Source: Spirodela intermedia
Lineage: Eukaryota; Streptophyta; Magnoliopsida; Alismatales; Araceae
DNA length: 64,000 bases
Assembly: GCA_902729315.2 (NCBI GenBank)
Contig: LR746267.1
Location: 253,001 to 317,000 of the forward strand
Reading direction: 5' to 3'
Shown one piece after another: positions 46,341 to 58,200 of this stretch. Both the position numbers and the translations under genes were made by a program. Each line of letters opens with the position of its first letter. Positions within the stretch are counted from its first letter, which is position 1. Under the pieces are notes generated by a model. That model was not told the DNA's origin. It was given only the letters and a program-made list of their open reading frames with translations, and made no database searches.

Positions 46341-46949
46341 ATTGTCATTGCCTATATGCAAAATTTTATTGAAACATATTTTCATTTTATTTTATTGATT
46401 ACATTTTTTTACTTCATATCTCTTCCCGCTCTTATCTTTTAAAGTTTAAATTTTCCTTCTATTTTTAAGTTCTCGCTCTATTTCATCTGTCCTTCAGCAG
46501 TTAATAGAGATACATTGCGTAACATTCTTCTTTTTTTCTAATGATTTATGGTAGTCCATGCACTTTCAGAGTAAGTCTACGGAACGAGAATCGCATAACC
46601 TTTTAGGGATGCACTGGGATAATTCTCGAAGTACACCACTACCTGCCTCAAATCATTGTGGTTACTCTCGAAACCTCCACAGTTTATTGTGGGTGTAAAT
46701 CCATTCCAGATGTAAAAGATTATCATGATCCGTATCGTACCATCATCAATGAGACGATGGACAGCGTATCTGCCCAATAAATGCATAAATCCAGAATTTT
46801 GATCCTACGAGAAACAAGGGGCATAGGCTTGAACCTACTCCATGTCTCTGTGTATATATTAGGCACCATATGGTCCTTTGGGAAAAGTCCAAGGGTCTCC
46901 CTCTCCCTCTGTCCTCTTCCTCTTTACACAGGTCGGATTTTCAGCCCCA

Positions 46950-47314
46950 ATGGAGCTCAAGATGCGTGTTGCAACTGTGTGCTCCCTTATGCTGCTTACT
47001 CTCCTACTCTCAACAGGTAACAACTCTCCTATCTAGCAGAAAAGATCCGGCTTTCCCCTTATCTCAGTCGTTGTACTAGGCTTCTAATATCGTCCTGTGT
47101 CATGATTTCAGCTTTCACCGAAGGACAGACTTGGATCTGTTCGGAGACAAGTAGGTATTATACTGGACCCTGCGAGGCTCACCGCTGCATTTCTGCATGC
47201 CAAGCGGAGGGTTCCCAGTCCGGCAGATGCGGGGTGCCTGGAGGGCAGTGGTGCTTCTGCCTCAAGCCATGTGCCGGCAAGCAGGCAGGGAGCACGGCAG
47301 CTTCCCGCCCGTAG
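46950..47314 (+). CDS. Plant defensin DEFL4 (89 aa)
   Basis: Exon 1 (46950-47016) encodes the signal peptide MELKMRVATVCSLMLLTLLLST. A 95 bp phase-1 intron and exon 2 (47112-47314) follow. There are eight cysteines in the canonical order (ICSETSRYYTGPCEAHRCISACQ, then GRC, QWCFCLKPC). The C-terminal tail (AGKQAGSTAASRP) matches the tails of DEFL1 and DEFL2, so the three share one ancestor. A TATA-like 'tgtatatatt' lies near 46853. It is presumably secreted and antimicrobial or signalling. It is an intact but clearly diverged paralogue outside the recent duplication. Confidence 0.87.
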
Positions 47315-48388
47315 CTCCTGTGTTACCAAATGTCTCCCTCTATGTCGTTTCGATTGCAGCCATCTACATCTGCGCTATCATCTCTCTTTCCGTCATATGT
47401 CCGTCTCTCCCTTTCTCGCCCTCTCCATTTCCATTAATAATTAGGATGTCCCAGTGTAAGAGATACCGAGCAATCATAGGAGATGGTCTTATCTGACTGG
47501 AATGTTAAAGTGTTGCTTGAATACCCGCGGGACTTGGTTTTCTTGGAAATTGTAGTTTACAGCCTCCCCTTCTGCTGGATAAATTTGCAGAAGGCTAAGG
47601 CGTATAGATCTGATTCGCGAACAGTTAACACGAACTTGCCTGGTTGGTTTTTCTATCTTGACCCTCTATAGAACTGGCTCCATGAGTCATCGAAAAAATA
47701 AACTTCAAATCCGATGCATTCAGATAAGATCTCCCTGTAATTTTCTGCAATGAAAAATTGTGCATTTAGAGAATACATCTATGCATACATACTAAAAATA
47801 GATTGGGTCCCAGCGTTTGTCGAAAACTCCCCTTAAGTTAGAGATTAGAGATTAAGCAGGGAAATAAAGGATATCCAGAAGAATCAAAGGTGACGACGAG
47901 TGTCCTTTCATTTAGGTTGACAATGTACCGCTAACAGCTATATATGTCTAGACCCTCAGAAAAAATATATGATGAATAAATCTTCCACTGGTTCAGTACG
48001 TATAATTATTTAGAGGGGGGGGAAGGTTACAAGCTGCGTCGTGAATCATCCACAATGTAGTTGTTGGTGTTGCAACTTCGGAAAAAAGGACTTCTCCCCC
48101 GTTTCTATACTTTTTGAGGCGGATACTCGGCATACTATTTGGCAATTAATGGACGACGGTTACAGAAGTTTCCTTTAATGTGGAAGCGGTATCTTCCATA
48201 TAAATTTGAAAACGAAGGAAATCCGTGGCCTTAATTGCGTCGTATCTTCCGTATCTATTATGAGAATTCTTCTCGCTGTTGGATATATTAGTCCCGGGAG
48301 GAATACCTCCCATCTCGGTGACGTCGGTCTCTTCCCCTCCTCTCCCCTCTCTCCCTCTCTCGCTGGGGTGTGACGATTTCCGGCTCTA
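47315..48388. other. Intergenic region between DEFL4 and DEFL5
   Basis: No gene is seen. A G8 run lies near 48014. Confidence 0.5.
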
Positions 48389-48744
48389 ATGGAAAGCAAG
48401 AAAGGAAACATTGCTCTGTGTTGCCTCCTATTAATCCTGGGGCTATCATCAGGTGAGAAAGCTAATCTCTGCCTCAGGAATCCTATCACCTTCACTCTCC
48501 TCTCTTACTTTCTATCTTCCCACACACACCGCCCCCAGTCTATGCAAACGAAAAGCCAGGGCCACTGGTGCTCTCGCCGCCGTGCGACTGCGGAGGGAAA
48601 TCGTGCCGGGACCTGGATATCTGCAATAAACCGTGCCAGCAGCTGGGTTACGATGTCGGCGTATGCGAGCCTATGATTGCGCGTTGCTACTGCATCAAGG
48701 ATCGCACCGACCAGGCCGGGAGCCCGGTTTCCTGGAACCCGTAA
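48389..48744 (+). CDS. Defensin-like peptide DEFL5, noncanonical CxC-first type (89 aa)
   Basis: Exon 1 (48389-48452) encodes the signal peptide MESKKGNIALCCLLLILGLSS. An 86 bp phase-1 intron and exon 2 (48539-48744) follow. The mature region has eight cysteines ordered C-x-C-x4-C-x5-C-x3-C-x9-C-x6-C-x-C (CDCGGKSC, DICNKPC, GVC, RCYC). The core C-x3-C-x9-C-x6-CxC of defensins is kept. The usual last Cys is missing and an extra Cys sits in an N-terminal CxC. The disulfide map therefore must differ from classical defensins. The secreted role is inferred from the signal peptide and cluster membership. Confidence 0.82.
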
Positions 48745-49189
48745 CCCTCATCCCCTCTCCTGTTCCTTCGCTGCTAAATGATGCTATCTCTCTCTCTCTC
48801 GCTCGCTCAATAGAATGTGCCATACATTGGTTGTGTACGCCCGCCATGTTATGGATATCTGGATATGAGACCACAACGCTTGAAACCACATAGTGAACAT
48901 GTTTTGAACAAAGGAACCAGGCAAATGGAGGAACGTCCATTATGACTATGACTGCCACCGCAGCACCATTCGTATCCCAATGTGACGGTTCACCTCTTTT
49001 CCTCCGACGTGGCATCTCCTACGCATTGTTCAAAGAGGTGACTTCAGAGCCCTGCTTCACCCTGAATCATTACCTCTGAAGCCGCACATCTGCTTCGATA
49101 AGGCAAACCTTCGCGAGTAATGAATGTGATTCCTAGAGCAGAAGATCAAAACGCCCGATTTGCAGAATCATAGAGCATGCAATAAATCG

Positions 49190-49231
<42 letters not shown>

Positions 49232-49982
49232 CATCATACGAATTCATGAAAATGAGAAAGAAAAGTCATAGAGAGAGGAAAGACGAAGTCAGATTTAATA
49301 CTATTTTTTAGCACTGTTTATCCACAGATCTATAGACATAGAACATATAATCGAACAACCAAATCTTGATCCGATGACCATATTTTCGAGCTAAATAAGT
49401 GGGTTTCATGATCCAATCCCATACTTGTCCCTGATGTTGCTGTCGTCATTATCGACTAGCATTATTCTAGCTGCTGCTGCCGGCCACCATCAAATTGCCA
49501 ACTGTCTGTTTGATGGGAAGAAGAAGAAGAAGAAGAAGACTGATTAATTGTGACTATAACTTCTTTATGAAATGAGATATGACCTTTTTTATTTTGTAAA
49601 CTTGAAGTAATCCTGTCTTGGTCTCAGGGACAATCTAATCCTGATCCTGACCCTAGCTGATGCTTAATGTGGAAGAACAATAGTCCTCTTTTTTTGATAT
49701 AGAATATCCAACTGTGATGCAAGTTATAAGTATAAGACTTTGACTAGTAAGAAACCCAAGTTCCTGAACGAAACTCAGCCATTGCATCCTGTCAAACCTT
49801 CGAAAAAACAAAATGTTATGTGGATAAATGTGGGCCCAATTTGAGTGATAGAGCTGGTCATAGACAAGATAGAGCCAGCAGACAAACGGCATCTCTACAG
49901 ATCTCCGCCCTCTAACCGTGACATGTCAAAGGGTATCCTCCTCCCTTTGCTATTTGGAGAACAAAAATCCAGTACTATTCCC
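48745..49982. other. Intergenic region between DEFL5 and a DEFL pseudogene
   Basis: It contains a (CT)n tract at 49194-49222 and a short (AAG)n run near 49520. No gene is seen. Confidence 0.5.
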
Positions 49983-50292
49983 ACGGAGTTGAAGAAGCCC
50001 GCTGTTCATCATCTTCTCAGTTACGCTAATGCTCCTGCTGTCATCGAGAACAGGTCTCATCTCTCTTCCTTTCCTAATGATGTGAGGTCTACATTTATCT
50101 GCCTGTAGTACACTATCAGTCTTCGCAGAACGACCGATTCGGCCAGTCAGAGAGTTGATATGACAGTGAACTTGTGTGGACTCTGGCTGCAACAGTTCGC
50201 TCCGTGCGGAGGCTTTCAACTACGCGAGGTGCGAGTCCCTCCTGATCGTTTATGGCGCGTTCGGCGAATAGGTCACCTCCCGCCCGTAGCTC
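49983..50292 (+). pseudogene. Decayed DEFL pseudogene
   Basis: The 'acggagttgaagaagcccg...' segment matches the MELK(M/K) signal exon, but ATG has become ACG. A one-base shift is needed to recover the hydrophobic 'LMLLLSS' run. An 'acag|gt' donor follows at about 50052. The exon 2 remnant (about 50105-50292) keeps 'ARCESLL' and the terminal TSRP-stop ('cctcccgcccgtag', compare DEFL4), but has lost most cysteines and contains an internal TAG. It derives from the classical DEFL1/2/4 branch. Confidence 0.65.
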
Positions 50293-51111
50293 CCTCACCG
50301 GCACTACGGTCTCCTTCTGGGTCATCTCCGTCGCATCTGTATTGACATCCGCTGCCTTGTCACTATCATTCAACCCGTCCTCTCTCTCTCTCTCTCTCCC
50401 TCTCTTTACGGACGACAGTAATCACTTGAGAATTGAAAACTTCGAAATTTCTCATCAAATCATTTACTACTGACAAGCGATAAGAGCAGTTGAATTTCTC
50501 ACCCACGCCAGTTGATAGAGTGTTCCAACTCAGAATGTAAAAAGCATCAAATGGGAGAAATCAGTAAGATGTTTTTATTGACTATATTACACAAGATTAT
50601 CTCAAAAGTTCTGTATGACATCTCATTATGAAAAACAATGATCCCACTCCTGATCCTTTCAACAAATATCTCCAAGAATCTCGGAAGGAAAATCTAGTTG
50701 TGGACCAATTCTTAATAAAGAATGAAAGTAATCTTAAGGAGAACAGCTGGGAAAGGTGGATTTCCGTTTAACAATATATGGATTGTCGTTCAAATCTCTC
50801 TCCATACCCATTCGATGAGATAATCTCAAAATTTATTCGTAGAATCCTTTCAATTATGTCAAAATAAATACGTGTATAGATTTGGCAATTTCCACCAGAT
50901 ATGAGTACATTATTCCCGTATCAGGTAATAAATATACAGGTTTAGAATCACAATGCTCCGGGGGGTACCCCGGACTCTCTCTCTCTCTCTCTCCCACCTT
51001 CTCTTCCATATATGTGTCGTTGGACAACCTTTCAGCGCACTGATAATCTTATTCTCCTCTCTCGCATCTCTCTCCCCCTTACTCCCCCAACTCTCTAGAT
51101 TTTCACCTGCC
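50293..51111. other. Intergenic region upstream of DEFL6
   Basis: No gene is seen. Short CT tracts lie at 50380-50405 and at about 50977-50993. Confidence 0.5.
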
Positions 51112-51473
51112 ATGGAAGCTAAGAAGGGCGCATCCGCCTCACTGTGCTGGCTCCTGCTGCTTGTCCTCCTGCCGTCAGGTGACCTGTTTCATCCGTAGTT
51201 CTGAAGAAATCGTGCCACCTTCTTGCTCTTGGCTTTCCCTTCTGCTCCAGCCTTTGCTAATATTTAGTCTCTGCTTTGGGATTTCTCGCAGTTTATTCAC
51301 AGGTGACTGCGACCTGCTTCTGCGCCAGGGGGGTCTGCGACTCGACCGCGTGCGAGATTGAGTGCCGCCAGCAAGGTTACACTAACGGCAACTGCGTTCT
51401 GCGCACGAGCGAGTGCCAATGCATCCAGAATGTAGCCGTGAAGACTGAGAGCCCGCCGTCCTCCCACCAGTAG
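51112..51473 (+). CDS. Defensin-like peptide DEFL6, noncanonical CxC-first type (82 aa)
   Basis: Exon 1 (51112-51178) encodes MEAKKGASASLCWLLLLVLLPS, closely resembling the signal of the DEFL3 pseudogene. A 113 bp phase-1 intron and exon 2 (51292-51473) follow. The mature Cys order is C-x-C-x4-C-x4-C-x3-C-x9-C-x6-C-x-C (TCFCARGVC, ACEIEC, GNC, ECQC). The motif C-R-Q-Q-G-Y in place of the usual helix-loop is shared with DEFL5 (C-Q-Q-L-G-Y). It again lacks the last defensin Cys and has the added N-terminal CxC. The tail is VAVKTESPPSSHQ. AATAAA occurs at 51663. The gene is intact and probably expressed as a secreted peptide. Confidence 0.83.
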
Positions 51474-51522
51474 TCCCGTTGCTACCCATGGCTCCTTTCG
51501 CCTCCTTGTTCTACTCTTTCTG

Positions 51523-51524
<2 letters not shown>

Positions 51525-51579
<55 letters not shown>
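51525..51579. repeat. (CT)n microsatellite in DEFL6 3' UTR
   Basis: About 27 CT units lie between the DEFL6 stop (51473) and AATAAA (51663), so the tract should be transcribed. Confidence 0.93.
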
Positions 51580-51581
<2 letters not shown>

Positions 51582-53951
51582 GTCAGGAAGGTCATGTAGT
51601 GTACGCCACCGTGATTCCCGTGCTATATTTTTGCAGGAAAATAAGCCAGCCTTTTTCGGATGAATAAACATGCGCCCTCAATCAAATGAATAATAAATAA
51701 TTTTACCCATTTTTCATGCACACATGTGAGGATGTCGACTCCTCAGTCTATAATCGAGAATCAATTGTACAGGATGATATTTTTTCTTATCCTCGTTGCG
51801 AGAAAGACCGGTTGGATTTGACCGTATCTCTGGAAACCAAGTACCAGGAGTAGCGCTCTTTTTGTATTAACTCGGTGCTAGGCTGCAGAAATGAAGCTTA
51901 AGTAAAACACCTATACTCGGCTGCATGACACAGTATGTCTTCACCATTCATATAAAAGCAGAAATGAGTGTTTCGCCAGGATTCGAGGCTCCACCCACAC
52001 TGCACTTGATAGAGGCGAACAGACGCAAGGTTCCAAATTTATCGATTTTAGTTCTTGTTTCTTCAAGCTCCTGATTGTAGAATAGCCACATATTTGACCA
52101 ATTCAAATGGAGACTCGTGATTAAATCTCTGGGCCAAACCTCGTCGTCAGTTTTTTTATCTTTCTGAGTACCCAACATCCTGATTGATGACCTAAGACCT
52201 GTCGTATCAACATGCCAGGGGATCAGCTAAATCACGATGCCTTCAGCTGAGCCCACAAAAGATCAGCTCCATCCTCTACTACAGCATGCGGAATGCGTGC
52301 ATTCTGTTCCTTGTTTTCTGGAGGAGGCTGTTGTGATACCAAATCCAGGTTCAAATTGGTGGCTTGAATCCTCTCTTTCACTAAATGGCTCCTCCCATGG
52401 CCAACCATCCTGGAATCTCCGGCAAAATCTAGTCGGTAGATTTCCGCTGGTTCAGTCGATGGATCAGGAGAAGAGGAATCGAGGAGAGCACTATAAGTGA
52501 CTCGCTGTTGGATGGGTGGGAGAAAGTCAAGGGTTGCTGGAAATATGTGGAGAATGACTGAACAGGCTTTTATGACCGTGGACGTCGGAAGAGTCTCTCA
52601 ACCACGCTAAATCTTGTTGTGTCATCTTTTTCTCTCTTGTATGCAAATAGTTTCGCAACCAAATGCAAATATTTATTTGATAGCGTTAATAGCATAATAT
52701 TATCTGTCCGCCGAGTTCACCTTCTGCCCGCATTTTGTTGTCCGGCCAGTCTAAGAAGCTGACTCGATTGCACATCCCTCGACCTCGACTCATAGAGAGA
52801 AACTATCCATTTAAATCTTCTTCATATTTCAGCAGCTGTAATCTTTTTCTTTGTTACTTTCATACGTTGCGTATTTCAATTCGAATAATGGGACCTTCCC
52901 TAGTGAATCAACTCAGGAGTTCGGTTGCTGGGCAGTTGAATCCAGTCTGCTCAGATTTTTTTAATGGACCCAACACAATCGTCAAGTGATTGAACCGTGC
53001 GACAAGGACAGTCCACTGTGATCTTGATCTTCATTTGGTGGGATCAGCAGTGGCAGCTCCGGCAATCGCTCCAGTTAGGGTAGTAGCCGTGTTTCCATCC
53101 ACAGGCAGAATAACCCGGGAGAAGCCATCTACGAGCCGCATCTCCACTCAGCAAATGCGAGATAGGATAGACGCCCAATGCCCACTTTACGTGCGCACAA
53201 TCTATTCATATTAGGGACATGCGCAAAGTTCCTGCTCCATGCATTTTCCCACTGAGCGGACGAGACAGGAGTACCTATCCTTGCTGCGGAACGTCCCCAT
53301 ACTCTCTCTCTCTCTCTCTTTCTCTCTCACTAAAATATTTCGGTATAGATGTTGGAAGGGAGGGGCAGCTTTGACTTAGTAGTGATGAATAGTGGTTTAT
53401 TGTGGCATTGATTTATGTAAAACCTGCATGGGGACCAATGTCAGGAGGCTCGTCTTAGGGTTTACACTGCAATGACCGTTGTGTCATGCCCATGTCTAAG
53501 TGATGGTCAGGAGAGCGCCAGAAAGATTAATGCTTATCGATACGGCAACGAGAGGAGGGGGAGTGCTTTATAGGCAAGGGCATGGGATCAAAAACCAGGC
53601 AGACGAATATGATGTAGGGAGGGGTAGAGAGAGAGAGAGAGAGAGGAGATGAGAATGACATAACAAGTCGTGATTATCTAACCATTGGACTTGCGCAGCC
53701 CATTGACACCTCTATTGCAAAGACATCAATCAGCTTTGAAACTAAAGAATTCAATACCAAGCATAGTTTCGGAGGCTTATTCAGGATCAGACGTTTTTAA
53801 CTAGTCTGATCTCTAGTCGGGTCTAGAGTGAGAAACCTCACCTCGTAACAAAAATAGAAAAAAAATATCAAGAAATTCGACGGGGAAGGGTAGCAATCAG
53901 GGAACTCAACCCCCAAGGCTCGTCACGAAGGCATCATCGATCTCAGCGAGC
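51580..53951. other. Intergenic region
   Basis: I looked for genes on both strands and found none. Short open frames (52237-52500, 52990-53214) have no family resemblance. There is a (GA)n tract at 53627-53645. Confidence 0.5.
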
Positions 53952-54176
53952 TTACGTCGGAACATTTTGGCCTGACTTCCACACGCTACCACTATTCGCC
54001 GGCTCGCAGCCTTCCTTGCAGGCTGGCTTGCAGTCTCTGATTGTGGTCCCTTTGATCTTCAGGCACTCCGGCATACATACCTGCATGCAGGTCCTCGCCT
54101 CCGCCGTCTCCATGCCGATCATCGCCAGCACCATCGCCACCGCCAGTAGTGCAACGGCCAGCTTCTTGGTAGACAT
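53952..54176 (-). CDS. Small secreted Cys-rich peptide, thionin/hairpinin-like (74 aa)
   Basis: This intronless frame begins MSTKKLAVALLAVAMVLAMIG. It has a clear signal peptide ending near residue 27 (AEA). The mature part holds six cysteines spaced C-x3-C-x3-C-x10-C-x3-C-x3-C (TCMQVCMPEC ... DCKPACKEGC), two mirrored Cys-triplet helices. This resembles plant 'thionin-like' small proteins and the CxxxC...CxxxC alpha-hairpinins. I cannot assign it firmly to either. It is not related in sequence to the DEFL genes nearby, so it is a separate secreted peptide family. A (GA)n tract (54318-54343) lies about 140 bp upstream, a (CT)n tract on the gene strand. The function is probably antimicrobial or signalling, by analogy only. 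Confidence 0.75.
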   Translation of the reverse strand: MSTKKLAVALLAVAMVLAMIGMETAEARTCMQVCMPECLKIKGTTIRDCKPACKEGCEPANSGSVWKSGQNVPT

Positions 54177-54309
54177 CTTCCTCCTCCTCCTTTCTCTTCT
54201 TCGGGCAGCCTGTGAGCGAAGTCAGGCAATGGAGATTTAAGATTGGGGCGAGTTGTTCGGAGATGGAGCAGGGAGGACGGAGTTATGTAGAGGAGCAAGA
54301 GCGGGTGGT

Positions 54310-54347
<38 letters not shown>

Positions 54348-54604
54348 CGTCAATAGTTTCCGGGCTTCTCGGAGAAACGGTGCCTGCAACCTGAAGAATT
54401 TAACGACTGGACACGATGTAGAGAATCGGTCAACGCCTGCTTATAAGGGCCATTTAAACACGTGGGTGATCCCCACTCTGAGCTCCCTAAAACAGGAAGA
54501 TTACAGCCAGGGAAAGAGAGGTGGGGAGGGATTTCACAAGAAGAATTCATAAATTGACCTGAAAGTATACAAATCATGTGATAATCAACAGCTTAATGTC
54601 CAGG

Positions 54605-54657
<53 letters not shown>

Positions 54658-55280
54658 CTATCTATCTATCTAAGATCCTGCGACCATATTACTCCTCTTC
54701 TCACCATGAGAATCATGGCCTTCCGATCATTATTTAGGATGGTATTGGCGGCTTGGAATTCCCAGAAGCGAGGATAAGCCGGGAGGCCGTAAGCCACAGA
54801 AGGGATGAGCTGTTCCCGGAGCTTTGACTGGCAATTTTTCTTCAGACGAAGACCATCATCTGCATGAGCTGCATTTCAGATTCAATTTTTTCATATACAC
54901 TCATGAAGAGATAGAGAGGAACAGAAGGGAGGAGGATGCCTTCCATTAACCTTTCAGTTGAGCATGATCATATATATCCAGCCTCCATTATCAGAAGGAC
55001 CCACAAATTGTTGACACTGACCGAACTACAACCAATTTGTGATCTTTCGTGAAGATAATAACGTGAACATTCTAATGGGTCCCCACCATTGTGGCAAGGA
55101 ACCCGCGAAAGGGACTCCTTTCCTCTCCTGGAATCCCCCAACTTCATCCCCAGCGAGAGAGATCGAGAGAGAGAGAGAGAGAGAGAAAGAGTGTGTCAGA
55201 GAGAGAGAGATTGTGGACGTCTAGAACCCTCTTCTCCGGTACTTTTGTCGAAATTCGGCAAATGAGAAAGCTAGAGAAGA
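54177..55280. other. Intergenic region with several GA/CT tracts
   Basis: It contains (GA)n at 54318-54343, (CT)n at 54606-54650, and (GA)n-rich sequence at 55155-55211 that would lie in the 3' UTR of the oxidoreductase gene. No gene is seen. Confidence 0.6.
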
Positions 55281-58200
55281 TCACAAGCAGCTCAGGAGGC
55301 TGGAGAGCTTGGACGCCGCCCTCATCCCGCTGAGCACAGCCCCTTCAACATCCGGACTCACACAGAAGTCTCCACAAATGGCCAGTCTCTTGTCACCATC
55401 CCACAAACACATGGCTTCCCCACCGATGCTGGAAGCCGGAAAGGCGCTGCCCCTGAGAGTTTTCAGGGACAAGCAAATATTCAGCATATGATCTTATTTA
55501 AAACACAAGGAAACAAAAATCAGTGGCTAGTTCATGTAGAATTTCTAACTAACTTGATTTCTCCGATGCATATTTGAATATGCGATGAATGATCTAGTAA
55601 GAAACCAAATATATATATCTTCCATTGAGGGGAAAACGTGTGGAAGAACGGTTGCTAATATGAATAAATTCAAATAAAAAACTTCATAAAAACTCGATTT
55701 TCATTGCATTACGTTTGATTCCGTCAGCCTTTATTTACATGTTCAAACCATCTCGAACTGCTTCTATGGTCTTTATCCTCATCTTCATATTATCACGGCT
55801 GATCTAGTATTCAGTATCATCTTGTTCTTAGATTGGTTCAACTAAGCTCTCTCACTTCAGATACTCCCTGTGGGCAATATGGCCTTATTTTTTAATTGCC
55901 CACCACTCTAGCCTATAATTTTATATGACACACCCTTCAAACTCAAAGGCATAGGACAATGGAAGCGTGATCATGAGAGCTAAAATCTATATTTAGATCT
56001 TACAATGCTTTGATTACCAGATGTAGAAATAAGAAATAAGCTAAAATCTAGTTCCAGATGTAGAAACTGGAACTAGATCACCAAACTAGGTAATACCTCG
56101 AATTATCCTTATTGTTCTTGTCCCTCAAAGCATAAAACCCAAAGAAAAGTGGCATCGTTCTATGACTAAATGGCGATTTGCTTCTCCACAAAACCATCCC
56201 CATACTAGTCCTTGCTCTATTATAAGTAGCTCTGTCTTAACTACATCACATCCTATTTCGAAACGCTTTGCTTATAAGGGAAGCTCTCCAAACATACCTG
56301 ATAATCCAAAACTAATTACACATCCCATTACTATTCGTATTTGAGCTTACCCGATTAGAGGATTCATGTCCTAGATGAGTTTCAGCTGTTGAATGAGTGG
56401 GCTCAGAGGAAAATCAGCTGTTGGGCAGATGAAAATAAATACAGATCGGAATCCTTTTTAACTGGAAACAAGTGAAATTAAGAAAAAGAATCTTCCACTT
56501 TAACCCATCTTTTGACTAGAAAAAAGTCAGAGTTTTGGGAGATGAGAAAAAACTTACCACCGATGAGCTTTCATGAAGAAAGGGCGAGAACTGACAAGCC
56601 CCGTGCTTTCGAATTCTCGGAATAATTCTTCTGCAATCTCAATGAGAGCGGCAGAGGTGTGTTTTTTAATTCCAGTTTTGGAAATAATGCCAGCAGCATA
56701 CTCAGCAGTCGAATGCAATACCCAACATTCACTGGAAATGGAAGAAAATGTGTAAGATAAACTAAAGAAAACGTCCGTCACAAAGTGGGAATTTTAAAAA
56801 GAAAATTGTTTGAGCAAGAAGACGCAGAAGAACTTCTGATCACAAAACCCTACCAATTGGAAGATGAGAGGAGGCGACCTGGCTTGCTAGAATCACAAAA
56901 TGCGTGGCGTAAGACCTTAGAATTCTTGAATGAGAAACCTTTCACGGGTACCTGAAATACGAAATAACAAGCCTTCTTCTATAAGTGTTCTATAAGTGGA
57001 GAGCTTTAACGTGAGACAATTTGACACCAATGAGAAACTGCTGAGAGACAGTACTAATTCAAGACAAGCGTTCATCGGCATCAGATCATGCACAAGTGAT
57101 AGAAGCAGCAGTAGGGATGATAAAGCAAAGGAGAGGGTCAGGGACATTCCCTCTTTTTTTTCTTTTTTAAAGCCAACCTAATCTTTTATACAAGTTGAAT
57201 TAAATATCCCATGTTATAATGAGCCCAAAATTCATTCACTTTTGATGACATGGGTTCGATTCCAAGTAGGTTATTGGATTGGATCAGGAGACCTCATACG
57301 ACCGCCAAGGCTACAGCTATTCTTGTGGGTCAAACTCTATTATGCAGAATGATTATTCTACATTGCACTGCTCCATCCCCTTTTTTCAATAAATTGATGC
57401 CTGCCAGCAGCAGAGATATACTGAATTAGTAAATATCTCACTAAAAGTCGAAACACCAGACTGAAGTAGATCGCATAATGCTCATAGTATTACTAGAACG
57501 TAACATCTATCTTTTAAGAAAAATTATGCCATGTCATAACAAGTAATGTCTCTTTAATTTTATTATAATTGAGCCAATCAGGGATCATTAGCAATCATTT
57601 AACAAACGGTTGACCGCGGCTCTCAAAATGACACACATTTCTGTGTTGTAGATGGCATGTGAAGTTCAATCGGAAGATCTTTACAACAGAGCATTTTACT
57701 CGGAGAGAAATAGACATGAACAGGCAGATGTTTTACCTGTGATAAAGGCTCCGAGAAAGCTAGCATAAGAGCATAGCATGGATGGCGAGGGATATCTTGC
57801 AGCTTCACGGCCAACTCTGGGATTAAGGTGGTATCTGATAAGCCCAGATAAAAAAATATATATTAGTTTTATGAGAAAATATTAAAAACATCCTCAGCTA
57901 ACAGCAGAAAGCTTCCCAAAAAAAAAAAACAAAAACAGTGTCGAAAGGTCAGAGTGCAAAGAATTTAGACATGACTTGAATGCTAGAAAGCTGGTGCTGA
58001 GGTTTTACAGTATTTGGTTCGGCCTGGGATTTCCTAGCCTTAAATCACATCACTTCACCCAAGATGCCCAGATTAGGCAACATTTGCATTCAAAAATTGT
58101 TCTTTTTATAAGACTGTGAATCACCAGTATATACATATATATATTTAACCATAAATTGCCATTTTTTTAGAAGAAATGTTGCATGATTCATAGGCAGTGT

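Noticed and set aside
52237-53214. Short open frames between DEFL6 and the thionin-like gene
   Set aside because: They show no motifs, no splice-consistent extension and no resemblance to a known family.
54016-54240. Plus-strand 74-codon frame over the thionin-like gene
   Set aside because: The minus-strand frame has a signal peptide and ordered cysteines. The plus-strand frame is its antisense.
57235-57275. tRNA-like 'gggttcgattcc' T-loop
   Set aside because: No acceptor, D or anticodon stems could be built around it. It lies in an intron of the oxidoreductase gene.
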